Shown here: piece by piece, positions 9,403 to 18,658 of the stretch
Numbering within the stretch: position 1 is the first letter of the stretch
Layout of the letters: each line of letters starts with the position of its first letter
Source: Flammeovirgaceae bacterium
GTDB taxonomy: Bacteria; Bacteroidota; Bacteroidia; Cytophagales; Cyclobacteriaceae
Assembly (NCBI GenBank): GCA_016709845.1
Contig: JADJMA010000025.1
Coordinates: 1 to 64,000, forward strand
DNA: 64,000 bases
Direction of reading: 5' to 3'
Notes under the pieces: model-generated
Told to the model about the DNA's origin: nothing
The model's database searches: none
Seen by the model: the letters and a program-made list of their open reading frames with translations, nothing else
Translations under genes and position numbers: made by a program

Positions 9403-10292
9403 TCGTTATTTAGTAAGTGGGTGGAGTATAAATCAAAAAAATGATGTTCCTGAACCTCATCAAACAAGTACCCGAATTTTATATAAGAAGGTCTATCTCC
9501 AAAACTTACGTTCCTAACGTACTTAATAAGCTCCTGATAATGGGGCGAGTTTTTCCCAATATATCCCCAAAGAACAACTTCGCTCGTATTTTGATCAAAG
9601 GAGAGTCCTTTCATTACCAACATAATAGACTTTACGTAATCAGAAAATTGCTTGATTAGAAATTGATTGTAATAAAGCAGTTTGCCTTTTTGAACAGCAA
9701 GTATGTGAAGCTTAAACCGATCGACATAAACGTACAAGGGAGTTTTCTCTTTTCCTTTAGCAAAATTAAGAACTCCTTCTATTAAGGCAGTGGATTGGTG
9801 AACAACCCGAAGTGTAGTATTTGCATAGAGTGACTTAAGCCAGGTATATAAGTCTTTCTGCATAGCAAATACGGTAACTGCGTCAATGTGCAGATTCCGA
9901 CAAGTCAGTACTTCTTCTCGGGTACTGTCTACCTGGGCGTTAAACTGAAGATATTCTGGCGCAGCTTCTTCTAAGTAAAGTGAACCAGGCACCTGCACAA
10001 ACTTTGTATTTTTGACGGAAACACGAACTTCTTTCCAAAAGCCTGCCTTAAGCACAGGGTGAGAATCAAACAATACTTTAAATAGATCGAACAACTCCTT
10101 GTGCGAGTTCAGATCACCCAGTACATAATCCTCAAAAAAAAGTAAGCGATTGTCCTGCGTATCAACGATAGCTACTTGAAGGTCTCTTATGCCGAGTTGA
10201 ATCAGTAGCTCATATTGATGAAGTATTTCTTCATCGAACCGATCATCCCTGATCTTTTTAATTAGCTTAAAACCCTGCGCAGTTGATTGCAA
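9399..10292 (-). CDS. DUF3822 family protein
   Basis: Intact 297-residue cytosolic protein of the DUF3822 family, which in Bacteroidota commonly sits beside coaD. Visible blocks are LLIQLGIRDLQVAIVD at the start, a middle YVYVDRFKLHILAVQKGKLL and LWGYIGKNSPHY near the end, a pattern that suggests two actin/ASKHA-like halves, though I infer this only from strand-rich repeats such as LQVAIVD and LHILAVQ. Function unknown. It is coupled to coaD by a 4-base overlap and starts 10 bases after the stop of the next gene upstream. Confidence 0.8.
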   Translation of the reverse strand: MQSTAQGFKLIKKIRDDRFDEEILHQYELLIQLGIRDLQVAIVDTQDNRLLFFEDYVLGDLNSHKELFDLFKVLFDSHPVLKAGFWKEVRVSVKNTKFVQVPGSLYLEEAAPEYLQFNAQVDSTREEVLTCRNLHIDAVTVFAMQKDLYTWLKSLYANTTLRVVHQSTALIEGVLNFAKGKEKTPLYVYVDRFKLHILAVQKGKLLYYNQFLIKQFSDYVKSIMLVMKGLSFDQNTSEVVLWGYIGKNSPHYQELIKYVRNVSFGDRPSYIKFGYLFDEVQEHHFFDLYSTHLLNNE

Positions 10293-10301
10293 AATAATTT
10301 A

Positions 10302-11111
10302 TTATTCCCAATTACCTGAGGTTGAAACGTCTACGCGAGAACCAAAATGGAGCGGCTTTCTGTTTTTGGTTTCATTGCTTTGCTTGCGAATAGGATTAAC
10401 CGGCTTAGGATCCATTACTTCGATAACCTGAACTTTTAATCCAGATTTGTCAACCGTACCAACAAAGATTTCAAACGTTAGTCCTTTTTGGCCAGGTACA
10501 TTACCCAATGTGGATAGATCTGTATTCGGGTTGTACATATAATCCGTCATGGTTATTACTGTCTGACCTTTACGAACTTCATCGCCAACCCTTAGGGGTT
10601 CTAATTTGGTAATTGTACCCTCATCCTGCATAGGGGGGGCATTTACCTTTTCACCAACTTTTATTGAATATGGCTTTTGGTTTTTGATAATCCGATCACC
10701 TTCTTTTACTTTATAACCCATAAAAATCCCATTATCAGGGAAGTTTACTGTGTAATTCTTCTTAAAAATTCTGTCTTGTGCTGATATGAAACCCAGCGTA
10801 TCAATGATAACCTTCACCTCTTCCACACCATAAGATTTCTGAGTGATCACTTCTCTGCGCTGAATAATTGGCACCTGCCCTGTTCTGACAAAGTTTACTA
10901 ACGAATCCCAATTAGCTGTATATCTTCCATTTACACTTTGAAAAACGACTTCAGCCTCACGGATCAACTTTAATTTTTCAATAATAGCCGCTTCGGTAGT
11001 GGATATGGATTCTCGATCTTCAATGGTGCCTTGTACGCTACGGTATAGCCGATAAGCCAGAAAAAGACTGGCTATAAGAAGGACTCCAGTAAGAATTTTA
11101 GTCAAGTTCAT
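10302..11111 (-). CDS. Conserved membrane-anchored protein of unknown function
   Basis: Intact, 269 residues. One N-terminal transmembrane helix (ILTGVLLIASLFLAYRLY, residues 6-23) is followed by a short coiled region and a large beta-rich extracytoplasmic part. Around residues 150-200 there is a biotinyl/HlyD-like hairpin pattern (VKEGDRIIKN, RVGDEVRKGQTVI), but I would not call it a secretion adaptor from that alone. I do not recognise the family. Position directly upstream of DUF3822 and coaD suggests co-transcription. Confidence 0.65.
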   Translation of the reverse strand: MNLTKILTGVLLIASLFLAYRLYRSVQGTIEDRESISTTEAAIIEKLKLIREAEVVFQSVNGRYTANWDSLVNFVRTGQVPIIQRREVITQKSYGVEEVKVIIDTLGFISAQDRIFKKNYTVNFPDNGIFMGYKVKEGDRIIKNQKPYSIKVGEKVNAPPMQDEGTITKLEPLRVGDEVRKGQTVITMTDYMYNPNTDLSTLGNVPGQKGLTFEIFVGTVDKSGLKVQVIEVMDPKPVNPIRKQSNETKNRKPLHFGSRVDVSTSGNWE

Positions 11112-11166
11112 TGGTTACAGGTTTAGCTTGCAATTATAAATATTTTATGGCGTTTAAAACAACCAA

Positions 11167-11641
11167 TTATAACTTAAAATAGCCCCTCAAATCGTCTATT
11201 TTCGATCTATCGGTCAGATAATTGAAAATCCCATGAAGTTCGCCTTTTTTAATAAGCTTAATTTCATTCCAACTAAAATATTTCACCCCTTCAATGATTT
11301 GATTCACACCCATTTCGGGATCGATACCTTTTTTAAGACTTCCTCTTAAGGGAGTTGCCAAAAAGAAAAGCTCAACGGCATGTAGTGGCTTATTAATAAA
11401 TTCGCAAGCGAAAAGAAAGTTACCCACAGAAACATGGAGAACCGTTTCCTCTACAAATTCTCGCTGAAGACATTCTTGGGCCGTTTCTGCCAAAGTTGAT
11501 GCCTCCACCCGGTGGTGCCCAGAAATCTCCGGCCGCTAATCCGCGATGATTGACCATTAAAATGCCGTTACTATTTATACAAACTCCACATGCTCGTAAT
11601 CTTAGTCGATTTCCAAATATTTCCTGAACCGGAGTGGTCAT
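11167..11641 (-). CDS. NUDIX hydrolase, one frameshift
   Basis: Second Nudix protein, about 158 residues when the two frames are joined. The first piece (11641-11510) has RACGVCINSNGILMVNH and FWAPPGGGINFG. After a frame change near 11500 the second piece supplies ETAQECLQREFVEETVLHV, giving a Nudix box in which the usual glycine after EET is valine. Substrate unknown. Start ATG at 11641. It has no relation in sequence to the larger Nudix protein at 8266. Divergent from the DUF1573 gene with 94 bases between. Confidence 0.75.
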
Positions 11642-11735
11642 AAATTCGTTACAAATTCAAAGTAATTTTATAATAAAAAATTAGAATTAACAGTTCTGAT
11701 AATTAATCTAAACAGTTTAAATTGATACAAATATT

Positions 11736-12149
11736 ATGAATATGAGGTGGCTTATCGTTTTTCTTCTTGGCTCATTCACAATCTTACAACTTAACGCGCA
11801 AGATGCTTCCTCGGCCCAAGGCCCTGAAATTACCTGGGAATTTCTTTCGCATGATTTTGGAGATATTGTTCAGGGAGACAAAGTAGACTATACATTTAAG
11901 TTTACCAATACAGGCAACCAGCCCTTGGTGCTAACCAATGTGGAAGTAACCTGTGGCTGCACCACGCCAAAGGGCTGGCCGAGAGATCCGATTATGCCCG
12001 GAGGAAAGGGCGAATTATCCGTAGCTTTTAATAGTGCCGGAAGATTTGGTAAACAAAATAAAGTGGTGACGGTAACTTCTAACTCAGTAGGATCAAGCAA
12101 TCAGGTAATGATCACTGCTAATGTTTTGGAGAAGAGCAATCCGAATTAA
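11736..12149 (+). CDS. DUF1573 domain exported protein
   Basis: 137 residues with a signal peptide (residues 1-21, ending LNAQ) and one DUF1573 beta-sandwich: HDFGDIVQGDKVDYTFKF, TNTGNQPL and the typical CGCTTPKGWPRDPI segment. DUF1573 proteins are common, abundant periplasmic or surface proteins of Bacteroidota with no settled function. Intact. The stop codon overlaps that of the convergent DUF423 gene in a TTAA palindrome (12146-12149). Confidence 0.88.
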   Translation: MNMRWLIVFLLGSFTILQLNAQDASSAQGPEITWEFLSHDFGDIVQGDKVDYTFKFTNTGNQPLVLTNVEVTCGCTTPKGWPRDPIMPGGKGELSVAFNSAGRFGKQNKVVTVTSNSVGSSNQVMITANVLEKSNPN

Positions 12150-12529
12150 GTTCGATTTTTAAGTACTGAATAAAATAATAGGCTCCATCCTGCTAGTAAG
12201 AAAACTCCACCCAAAGGCGTTATTAACGCTACTGAAGTTGTATTGAAGAGGGCTAATACATACAAACTGCCACTAAACAGAACAGTTCCTGTTATCATGG
12301 AGTACGCACTAAGCGTCAATGTTTTATGCTCTTGTTTATTCATCAAGAGAGCAATACCAAATAAGGCCAACGTATGATAAAAGTGATATCGAACAGCCAG
12401 TTCGTAGGTGTCTAACCGTTGATTTTGAGTTAGCAAGGCCTTCAGCGCATGAGCACCAAAGGCGCCTAAGGCTACCGCCAACATTCCTGATGCAGATGAA
12501 ATAAGAAGAAAGATTCTTGAATTTTTCAT
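12146..12529 (-). CDS. DUF423 family inner-membrane protein
   Basis: 127 residues with four hydrophobic helices, beginning with the family signature GMLAVALGAFGAHALK and a central YHFYHTLALFGIALL helix. Homologous to Escherichia coli YgdD, of unknown function. Intact. Its ATG overlaps the stop of the upstream YggS gene in an ATGA (12526-12529), so the two are probably translated together. Confidence 0.9.
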   Translation of the reverse strand: MKNSRIFLLISSASGMLAVALGAFGAHALKALLTQNQRLDTYELAVRYHFYHTLALFGIALLMNKQEHKTLTLSAYSMITGTVLFSGSLYVLALFNTTSVALITPLGGVFLLAGWSLLFYSVLKNRT

Positions 12530-13203
12530 TGTGATGTATAGTTACGATTTCCAAAAATGGTGGTACCAATCCGAACCAGCGTGCTTCCTTCTTCGAGTGC
12601 AATTTTATAATCGGCACTCATCCCCATGGAAAGCTCTTTCATGGTTATAGCAGGAAATAGGTTTTTATCCTGAAGCTGTTTAAAAAGTGAATGCAACAAT
12701 CGAAACTCCATTCGGATTTGCTCCTGATTATCTGTGAAGGTAGCCATCCCCATCAGGCCAATTATTTCAACATTCGGATGCGATTCACTAAGATTTTTTT
12801 TTGCAAGGTGAAGAACTTCTTCTGGTGAGAAACCGAACTTGGTTTCTTCGCGGGCTATAAATACCTGCAGTAAGCAGGATATCTTTCGGTTAAACCTTGC
12901 CTGTTTATTAATCTCTTCAAGTAATTTAATGGAGTCGACAGAATGGATAAGGGATGTAAACGGGGCTATATACTTAACTTTATTGGTTTGCAGATGGCCG
13001 ATCATGTGCCACTCAATATCTTTAGGTAATGCCTCATACTTTGCAGACATTTCCTGCGCCTTATTTTCTCCAAACAGTCTTTGCCCGGCATCATAGGCTT
13101 CCTGTATTTTTGTAATTGGCTGCGTTTTACTAACGGCTATCAACCGACATTTCTTGCCTGCTAATTCGGCATGAAGTTCTTTTATGTTATTTTTAACCTC
13201 CAT
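12526..13203 (-). CDS. YggS-type pyridoxal phosphate homeostasis protein
   Basis: 225 residues, intact. Single-domain alanine-racemase-fold protein that binds PLP without known catalytic activity and helps keep free PLP and amino acid pools in balance. PLP lysine in RLIAVSKTQP (about residue 26), followed by FGENKAQE, WHMIGHLQTNKVK, LLQVFIAREETKFGF, LMGMATFTD, ELSMGMSADY and a C-terminal RIGTTIFG, the full set of family motifs. Preceded by a TAACTTTG -7 box and coupled to DUF423. Confidence 0.95.
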   Translation of the reverse strand: MEVKNNIKELHAELAGKKCRLIAVSKTQPITKIQEAYDAGQRLFGENKAQEMSAKYEALPKDIEWHMIGHLQTNKVKYIAPFTSLIHSVDSIKLLEEINKQARFNRKISCLLQVFIAREETKFGFSPEEVLHLAKKNLSESHPNVEIIGLMGMATFTDNQEQIRMEFRLLHSLFKQLQDKNLFPAITMKELSMGMSADYKIALEEGSTLVRIGTTIFGNRNYTSQ

Positions 13204-13243
13204 TGAGCAATTTCGTTAAATAAATTCTTAGCCTTTAGTTTTA

Positions 13244-13251
13244 CAAAGTTA
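13244..13251 (-). promoter_or_regulatory. Candidate -7 promoter box for the YggS gene
   Basis: TAACTTTG read on the minus strand, an exact fit to the Bacteroidota TAnnTTTG -7 consensus, about 40 bases before the YggS start codon. A TTTTTTG that could serve as the -33 element lies 22 bases further upstream, slightly farther than usual. The box touches the GH3 start codon on the other strand. Confidence 0.45.
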
Positions 13252-14779
13252 TGGCCATACTTGGAACCTTACTCAAAAAAGGAATTAAACTTAGAGAAAA
13301 CCTTGAGCAGGAATACACGTTACCCTTTGAACTTCAGAAAAAGGAGTTAAAGGAGTTGATGATTACGGCTAGTCAAACAGAGTTTGGTAACTACTATAAC
13401 TTTACTAATATCCTCTCCCATTTTCGTAAGGGTCATTCTAACTTCTATGAAGTGTTTAAGCGGACCATCCCCATTCATGATTACAACAAGATCTACAAAG
13501 ACTGGTGGCATTTATCCCTGAAAGGAGCCAAGAACATCTGTTGGCCGGGTCGCATTAAATACTTTGCGTTGAGTTCGGGCACTTCAGAGGCGTCCTCCAA
13601 ACATATTCCGGTAACGAAAGAAATGACCAAGGCAATACAAAAAACAAGTATTCGTCAAATCATTAGTCTTTCTAAATATAATTTGCCAGCCGATGTTTTT
13701 GAGGCAGGAATTTTAATGATTGGCGGAAGCACTCACTTAAACAGGAAAGGAAATTATTTTGAGGGTGACCTTAGCGGGATTCAGGCCGCCCGGTTGCCAT
13801 TTTGGTTTCAACATTTTTATAAGCCGGGAAAAAAATTGCCTCAACCCGTAATTGGGATTCAAAGCTACCGAGATTGTGAAAAAGGCCAGTGAATGGGATA
13901 TCGGTATTGTAGTAGGTGTGCCTGCCTGGATTCAGATTTTATTGGAAAGAATAGTTGAGTATCATAAGCTTAAACATATTCACGAAATCTGGCCCAACTT
14001 ACTTATTTATGTTCATGGTGGAGTTTCCATGGATCCCTATAGAAAAGGTTTTGAGAAGTTGTTGGGAAGGCCCATCTATTACATCGAAACCTATCTCGCG
14101 TCCGAAGGCTTTATTGCTTACCAAGCCTTACCGAATCGCAAATCGATGCGATTAGTATTGAATAATGGAATTTTTATGAGTTCGTACCTTTGATGAGAAA
14201 AACTTTACACCCTCAGGTGAGATCAACCCAGAAGCCGAAACACTTCTGATTGATCAGGTAGAGGAAGGTAAAGAGTATGCCATCCTACTTTCCACCTGCG
14301 CGGGTGCCTGGCGATATCTTATTGGCGATGTAATTCGCTTTGTATCCATCGAGGAATCTGAAATTATAATTACAGGTCGTACCAAGCACTTTTTAAGTCT
14401 TTGCGGAGAGCATTTGTCAGTAGATAATATGAACAAGGCGATTGAACTGGTATCAAACGAATTGAATATAACGATTAATGAATTTTCTGTTGCGGGTATA
14501 CCGCATCAAACTTTATTTGCACACCACTGGTTTATAGGAACCGATGATACGGTGGATGCCAATGTGCTTAAAGAACGAATTGATTTTCATTTAAAGAAAA
14601 TTAATGATGACTATGCGGTAGAGAGAAGCGCTGCCTTAAAGGAAGTAGTAGTGGATGTGTTGCCTTTGCATAAGTTTTACGATTGGATGGAATCGAAAGG
14701 TAAAGTAGGTGGTCAAAACAAATTTCCACGCGTGATGAAGAGTACTCAATTAGAGGAATGGATTAAATTCATCGCGTAA
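13251..14779 (+). CDS. GH3-family acyl-acid amido synthetase-like protein, two frameshifts
   Basis: ATP-dependent adenylate-forming enzyme family first known from plant auxin conjugation (GH3), where an acyl group is activated and joined to an amino acid; bacterial substrates are unknown. The span gives about 509 residues, normal for the family. Motifs: FALSSGTSEASSKHIPVT (ATP loop, near residue 105), then after a shift near 13855 VVGVPAWIQILLERI and YIETYLASEGF, then after a shift near 14175 EEGKEYAILLSTCAGAWRY, IGDVIRF and ITGRTKHFLSLCGEHLS. The C-terminal GGQNKFPRV motif is present. Only three bases separate it from a LysE exporter gene. Confidence 0.88.
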
Positions 14780-14782
14780 GTA

Positions 14783-15412
14783 ATGCTGGAAATAATTATC
14801 AATGGTTTAAAATTAGGCATCGTCCTGATCTTTCTGGTTGGCCCGGTGTTTTTCACTATTATTCAAACCAGTGTAGAGCGAGGCTTTTGGAGCGGGGTGG
14901 TTGTTTCGCTTGGTGTTTCTGTTAGCGACATTCTTTATGTTACCATTTGTTACTTTGGGTTAGTTCAATTTATTAACAAACCTGAGTTTTCGGTTGTACC
15001 TGGCGCGGGGGAGGGACGATCTTAATTCTATTTGGGCTGTATCATCTGTTTGTTAAAAGCCGAAGAAATCTGCATTCCTCGCTGGAAGTTGCCAAAGAGA
15101 AAAAAATGTATCGCTACTTTGCCAAAGGCTTTATTATAAATGGCTTTAGCCCAATGGTTTTAATATTTTGGATTGGAGCGATAAGCGTGGCTTCCATCGA
15201 TTTTGGATATTCAAAAGGCTTTGAGTTTTTTCTTTTTCGGTGTCGTGTTATGCACTGTTTTTACAGCCGATGTACTGAAAGCTTATTTAGCGAATAAATT
15301 GAGACGAATGGTTACCAGTAGACTGATGCGGATAATGAATATTATGGTGGGTATTTGCCTGATTATTTTCGGGAGTCGGTTGATTTATCTGGCCGATTCT
15401 TTTTTGACCTAA
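14783..15412 (+). CDS. LysE-family amino acid exporter, frameshifts
   Basis: Six-helix inner-membrane exporter, about 209 residues when joined. Signature N-terminus LKLGIVLIFLVGPVFFTII with the conserved GPVFF, then VVSLGVSVSDILYV. After a shift near 15010: ILILFGLYHLFVKS and KGFIINGFSPMVLIFWIG; after another near 15215: FFFGVVLCTVFTADVLKAY and a final NIMVGICLIIFG helix. Family members export lysine, threonine, homoserine or related compounds. Three bases after GH3, so probably translationally coupled with it. Convergent with batA, three bases away. Confidence 0.85.
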
Positions 15413-15415
15413 GAG

Positions 15416-16459
15416 TTAGTCCTGAAGTATGTTTGACAGAAAAGACGACTTGAGAAAGATCCAAAGAATAAAGAAGGCAAGCGCCCATTGCAGATAAATA
15501 AAATAATAATCGGCTGTGTCTTTGAATCGCGTCTCCTTAATTTCTGCTCTCTCGTATTTATCAATCCGGTTAAATACGTTTTTCAACGCTTCATTATCAG
15601 CAACCCGGAAAAATTCACCCGATCCTATTTTTGCAATTTTGCGCATAGTAGATTCATCAATGGTATTTTCAACCATGTTAGGTCTGCCAAAATAATCTTT
15701 ACCAAATGGAACCAGACCCTCCTGCCCTACAATAATAGTATACATTTTAATTTCGTAGGCCGCTGCTAATTCGGCTGAGGTAATGGGATCGATATTACCT
15801 GCTGTGTTGTCGCCATCGCTTAAGAGAATACACACTTTTGATTTTGATTCAGACTCCCGCATACGGTTTGTCACTACAGCCAGAGCCGAACCAATGGCGG
15901 TGCCCCGGGATTCAATCATATCAAAACTAATATCGTTCAGATAGGTGTTGAGCAAATCGTAATCCGTAGTTAAAGGCGCTAACGAAAAAGCATCACCGGA
16001 AAAGACTACAATACCTATACGATCTTGTAACCGACCTTTTATGAAATCGCGGGCTACATTTTTTGCGGCTTCCAGCCGGTTGGGTTGAAAGTCTTCAATC
16101 TGCATGGACTGTGAAATGTCGATGGCCAGCATGATGTCGATACCTTCTGTCCACTGTTCAACTTTTTCGTTGGTTTTTTGTGGCCGGGCCAACGCTATCA
16201 ATATAAGTACAATGACACATGACAGTATTAGCTCTGGAAAAATTCGAACCCAGGTTAAAGGAGAATTTTTCAGATCACTTTTCACCAAAGCAACTGGCAG
16301 TTTTTGATTAAAGTAATGACGGAAAGTCCATCGGGCAACAAAAAGCAAAGGCACTACGAGCAGTGCATATAAAAAAACAGTTTGTTCCCAGGTAAACCCG
16401 CGCAAGGTTGCCGGATAAAACCATTGTAACGAATACCAGGGGTCGACTATTTCATCCAT
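15416..16459 (-). CDS. batA: BatA-type von Willebrand factor A membrane protein
   Basis: 347 residues, intact. Two N-terminal transmembrane helices (about 24-44 and 70-90), a VWA domain with a complete metal-ion site (DISQSMQ, threonine in APLTTDYD, and LLSDGDNTAG), and a final transmembrane helix near residue 325. BatA proteins take part in the Bacteroides aerotolerance clusters and work with MoxR ATPases and DUF58 proteins, probably as membrane chaperone or assembly factors. Start overlaps the end of the preceding gene by eight bases. Neither moxR nor batB is present in this stretch, so this may be a second, shorter cluster. Confidence 0.88.
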   Translation of the reverse strand: MDEIVDPWYSLQWFYPATLRGFTWEQTVFLYALLVVPLLFVARWTFRHYFNQKLPVALVKSDLKNSPLTWVRIFPELILSCVIVLILIALARPQKTNEKVEQWTEGIDIMLAIDISQSMQIEDFQPNRLEAAKNVARDFIKGRLQDRIGIVVFSGDAFSLAPLTTDYDLLNTYLNDISFDMIESRGTAIGSALAVVTNRMRESESKSKVCILLSDGDNTAGNIDPITSAELAAAYEIKMYTIIVGQEGLVPFGKDYFGRPNMVENTIDESTMRKIAKIGSGEFFRVADNEALKNVFNRIDKYERAEIKETRFKDTADYYFIYLQWALAFFILWIFLKSSFLSNILQD

Positions 16460-17335
16460 GCTTCACTTCCTCAATCTTTTTATTAAACCGACTTTGTGAA
16501 AAGTCTTTCAACTCTTTGAAAGGGTCAAAGGTATCCGGTGTTATTCTTCCATAGATCATACGATCGACTGAATGAAGTGGCTTACTCTTTTTTCCACTTC
16601 AAGTATTTCGCGCGATGTATATTTAGTATAGGGTTTTGTAGAGAGTTCCTCCATATATTTTTTCCATATCGTCATAGACGTCTCAGCTAATTCCGGAGAA
16701 AAGCTGGTTTTTAATTCCTCAAGGGAAATTTCGAAACGATCGAGGAAAGTTGCGTGACTACGGGTCAACCGTTTAACAGTATAATAGCGCTTAATTTTCT
16801 TGCCAAAGAAAATCCAGATCAAAAGTATTATCAACAGCAAACTTCCTCCAACAATCAAGAGAATGGGGTAGTTAAGAAGCCAACTTACCGGATTATAGGC
16901 TGTATTCGTTTTCAATGGAAGTTGATTGATCGCCAGCGAATCAGGCACGGTACTCACCAACTGTTTAAAGAATACCGTATCGGCTTGCGAATAAAAGGTA
17001 ACGCAATCTTTTTGTTGTGTTTGAAAAATAGGAAGTGCCAACCATTGAAGGCTATCAATTTCAAAAGTACTAAGCGTGTAGATTACGCTATCGTAGCTTA
17101 TGTTGTTGGCCGTTTGGGTAGTAAAAAATATCTTCTTTTGAAACTCAAAAGGAGCAAATGAAAAGGTGGAGTCAGGAAAAAGTATTTGCTGTGTGGAACC
17201 ATACCGGGCAGTTAGATAATACTGAATAGGTTGCCCCAACTTTACCGTATCGGTATTGAAATGGCCCTTCACCACAATTTCCTGTGAGAAACCCGTAGTA
17301 ATAAAAACAGAGAGTAAAATAATAGCAGAAATTGT
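16452..17335 (-). CDS. Exported single-pass protein of the Bat cluster, frameshift and unclear start
   Basis: About 290 residues. A signal-peptide-like stretch (AIILLSVFITTGFSQ), a beta-rich domain starting VVKGHFNTDTVKLGQPIQY, one transmembrane helix (ILLIVGGSLLLIILLIWIFF, about residue 150) and a cytosolic helical tail. One frame change near 16557 links to RMIYGRITPDTFDPFKEL and stop at 16452, overlapping batA. It takes the place of the small BatD/DUF4381-like proteins that sit between DUF58 and BatA. No ATG is in frame after the upstream TAG at 17336-17338; only an ATT or the internal GTG at 17275 is available, so either the start is rare or another error lies here. Confidence 0.6.
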
Positions 17336-18213
17336 CTAAACACTTTTCATCGATTTATTTCTCACCTTAAACAATTTCAATAATTTGGGAACGAAGTCCT
17401 CATCCGTAGAGATACTCAAAAAATTTATCTGATGTTTTCTACTAAAGTCAGCTAACTCTTTTTGGCGAACGAAATGATGAGAAGTAATTGTTTCTCGGAA
17501 ATCTCCAAACGAGGAGTTAACCCATAATGTTTTTTTTGATTCTTTATCCAACACTGGAATAATGCCCAATTTCGGCAATTGTGTTTCTCGCTTATCGCTA
17601 ACCTGAATCATTACCAAATCGTGTTTTCTTGCCAAAGACTTTAGGTGATGCTGGTAACCCTCATCAATAAAATCAGAAATCATTACAATTACACTTCTTC
17701 GCTTAATTGAATTTAAAGCAAAGGTTATGGCTTTGTTGAGATTAGTCTTAGCTGATTTCGGTTCTAATCGATTCAAATTATAAATGATCTCGTACGCTTG
17801 AGGAATCCCTTTTCTGGGCTTAATGAATTTTCCCGTTCATCCGAGTAACATATTAATCCTACCTGGCTGGATTCTTTTGTGCCCGAAAGAGCCAATACTC
17901 CGCAAATTTCTTTTTGCTATATCAAATTTTGTTTGTCCGGGTGTACCTATAAATTGAGAAGCGCTTACATCCAAAATGAAAAAATGGTTTGCTCTTTTTC
18001 TTCCCGAAAGGTTTTGACAAACGTGCCATGTCCCTTGGCCGAAACATTCCAATCGATGGTGCGAATGTCATCCCCGTATTGATACGGTCTTACGTCATCA
18101 AATTCAAGACCGGTGCCTTTGAATATAGAGTGAAAGTCACCCTGCATCTGGCTATTGATGGCCTTTCTGATCTGTATTTCGTACTTCTTTAGCTTTTTCA
18201 GCAGCTCTTTCAC
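17336..18213 (-). CDS. DUF58 domain protein, two frameshifts
   Basis: About 292 residues, the family's usual size. GTG start at 18213. N-terminal piece: GDFHSIFKGTGLEFDDVRPY and QYGDDIRTIDWNVSA, the DUF58 signature, then TFVKTFREEKEQTIF. After a shift near 18000: FILDVSASQFIG, a degenerate VWA metal site. After a shift near 17830: LICYSDERENFI, then RRSVIVMISDFIDEGY. DUF58 proteins accompany MoxR ATPases and BatA. Cytosolic. It leads the small operon that continues with the single-pass protein and batA. Confidence 0.85.
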
Positions 18214-18268
18214 TCTGGCACTTTTTGGAGGCTTAAAAATAAGAAATATGACTAATTTCGCAGCTTAT

Positions 18269-18655
18269 ATGAACCACTTGTACACATTAAATACGTTTAA
18301 ATCTCGTATTGGTTTGAGTTTTCTTATTATGCTGGCTTTAAGCTCATGCCAAAGGGAAACACGGCCCAAGGATGTGCTGGCACCCGAAGAGCTTTCAAAG
18401 TTGATGGTGGATTTATACCTGGCAGAAGCAAGAATGTCTGGGCAAAATATTATAGTGAAGGACTCGGCTCTGAAAATTTTTACTCCCTTCGAAGAGAAAT
18501 TGAAGCTAAAGCATGGCATCGGGGACTCCGTCTTGCGCAAAAGCTACCAATACTACATCGGTCACCCCGAGCAATTAGAGAAAATCTATGATTCGGTGAT
18601 TGATACCCTGAACTTGCGCGAACAAAAGGAGCGGACAAAGACATCTCCTAAATAG
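18269..18655 (+). CDS. DUF4296 lipoprotein
   Basis: I place the start at ATG 18269 (MNHLYTLNTF), because the longer frame lacks a sensible signal sequence start and the near-consensus box TAATTTCG lies just before it. Signal peptide with lipobox MLALSSC (cysteine near residue 27), then the DUF4296 pattern APEELSKLMVDLYLAEARM and KSYQYYIGHPEQLEKIYD. About 129 residues, intact. A phylum-specific family of unknown function, predicted membrane-anchored in the periplasm. mutS2 starts three bases after its stop, so both are likely one operon. Confidence 0.82.
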   Translation: MNHLYTLNTFKSRIGLSFLIMLALSSCQRETRPKDVLAPEELSKLMVDLYLAEARMSGQNIIVKDSALKIFTPFEEKLKLKHGIGDSVLRKSYQYYIGHPEQLEKIYDSVIDTLNLREQKERTKTSPK

Positions 18656-18658
18656 ATC

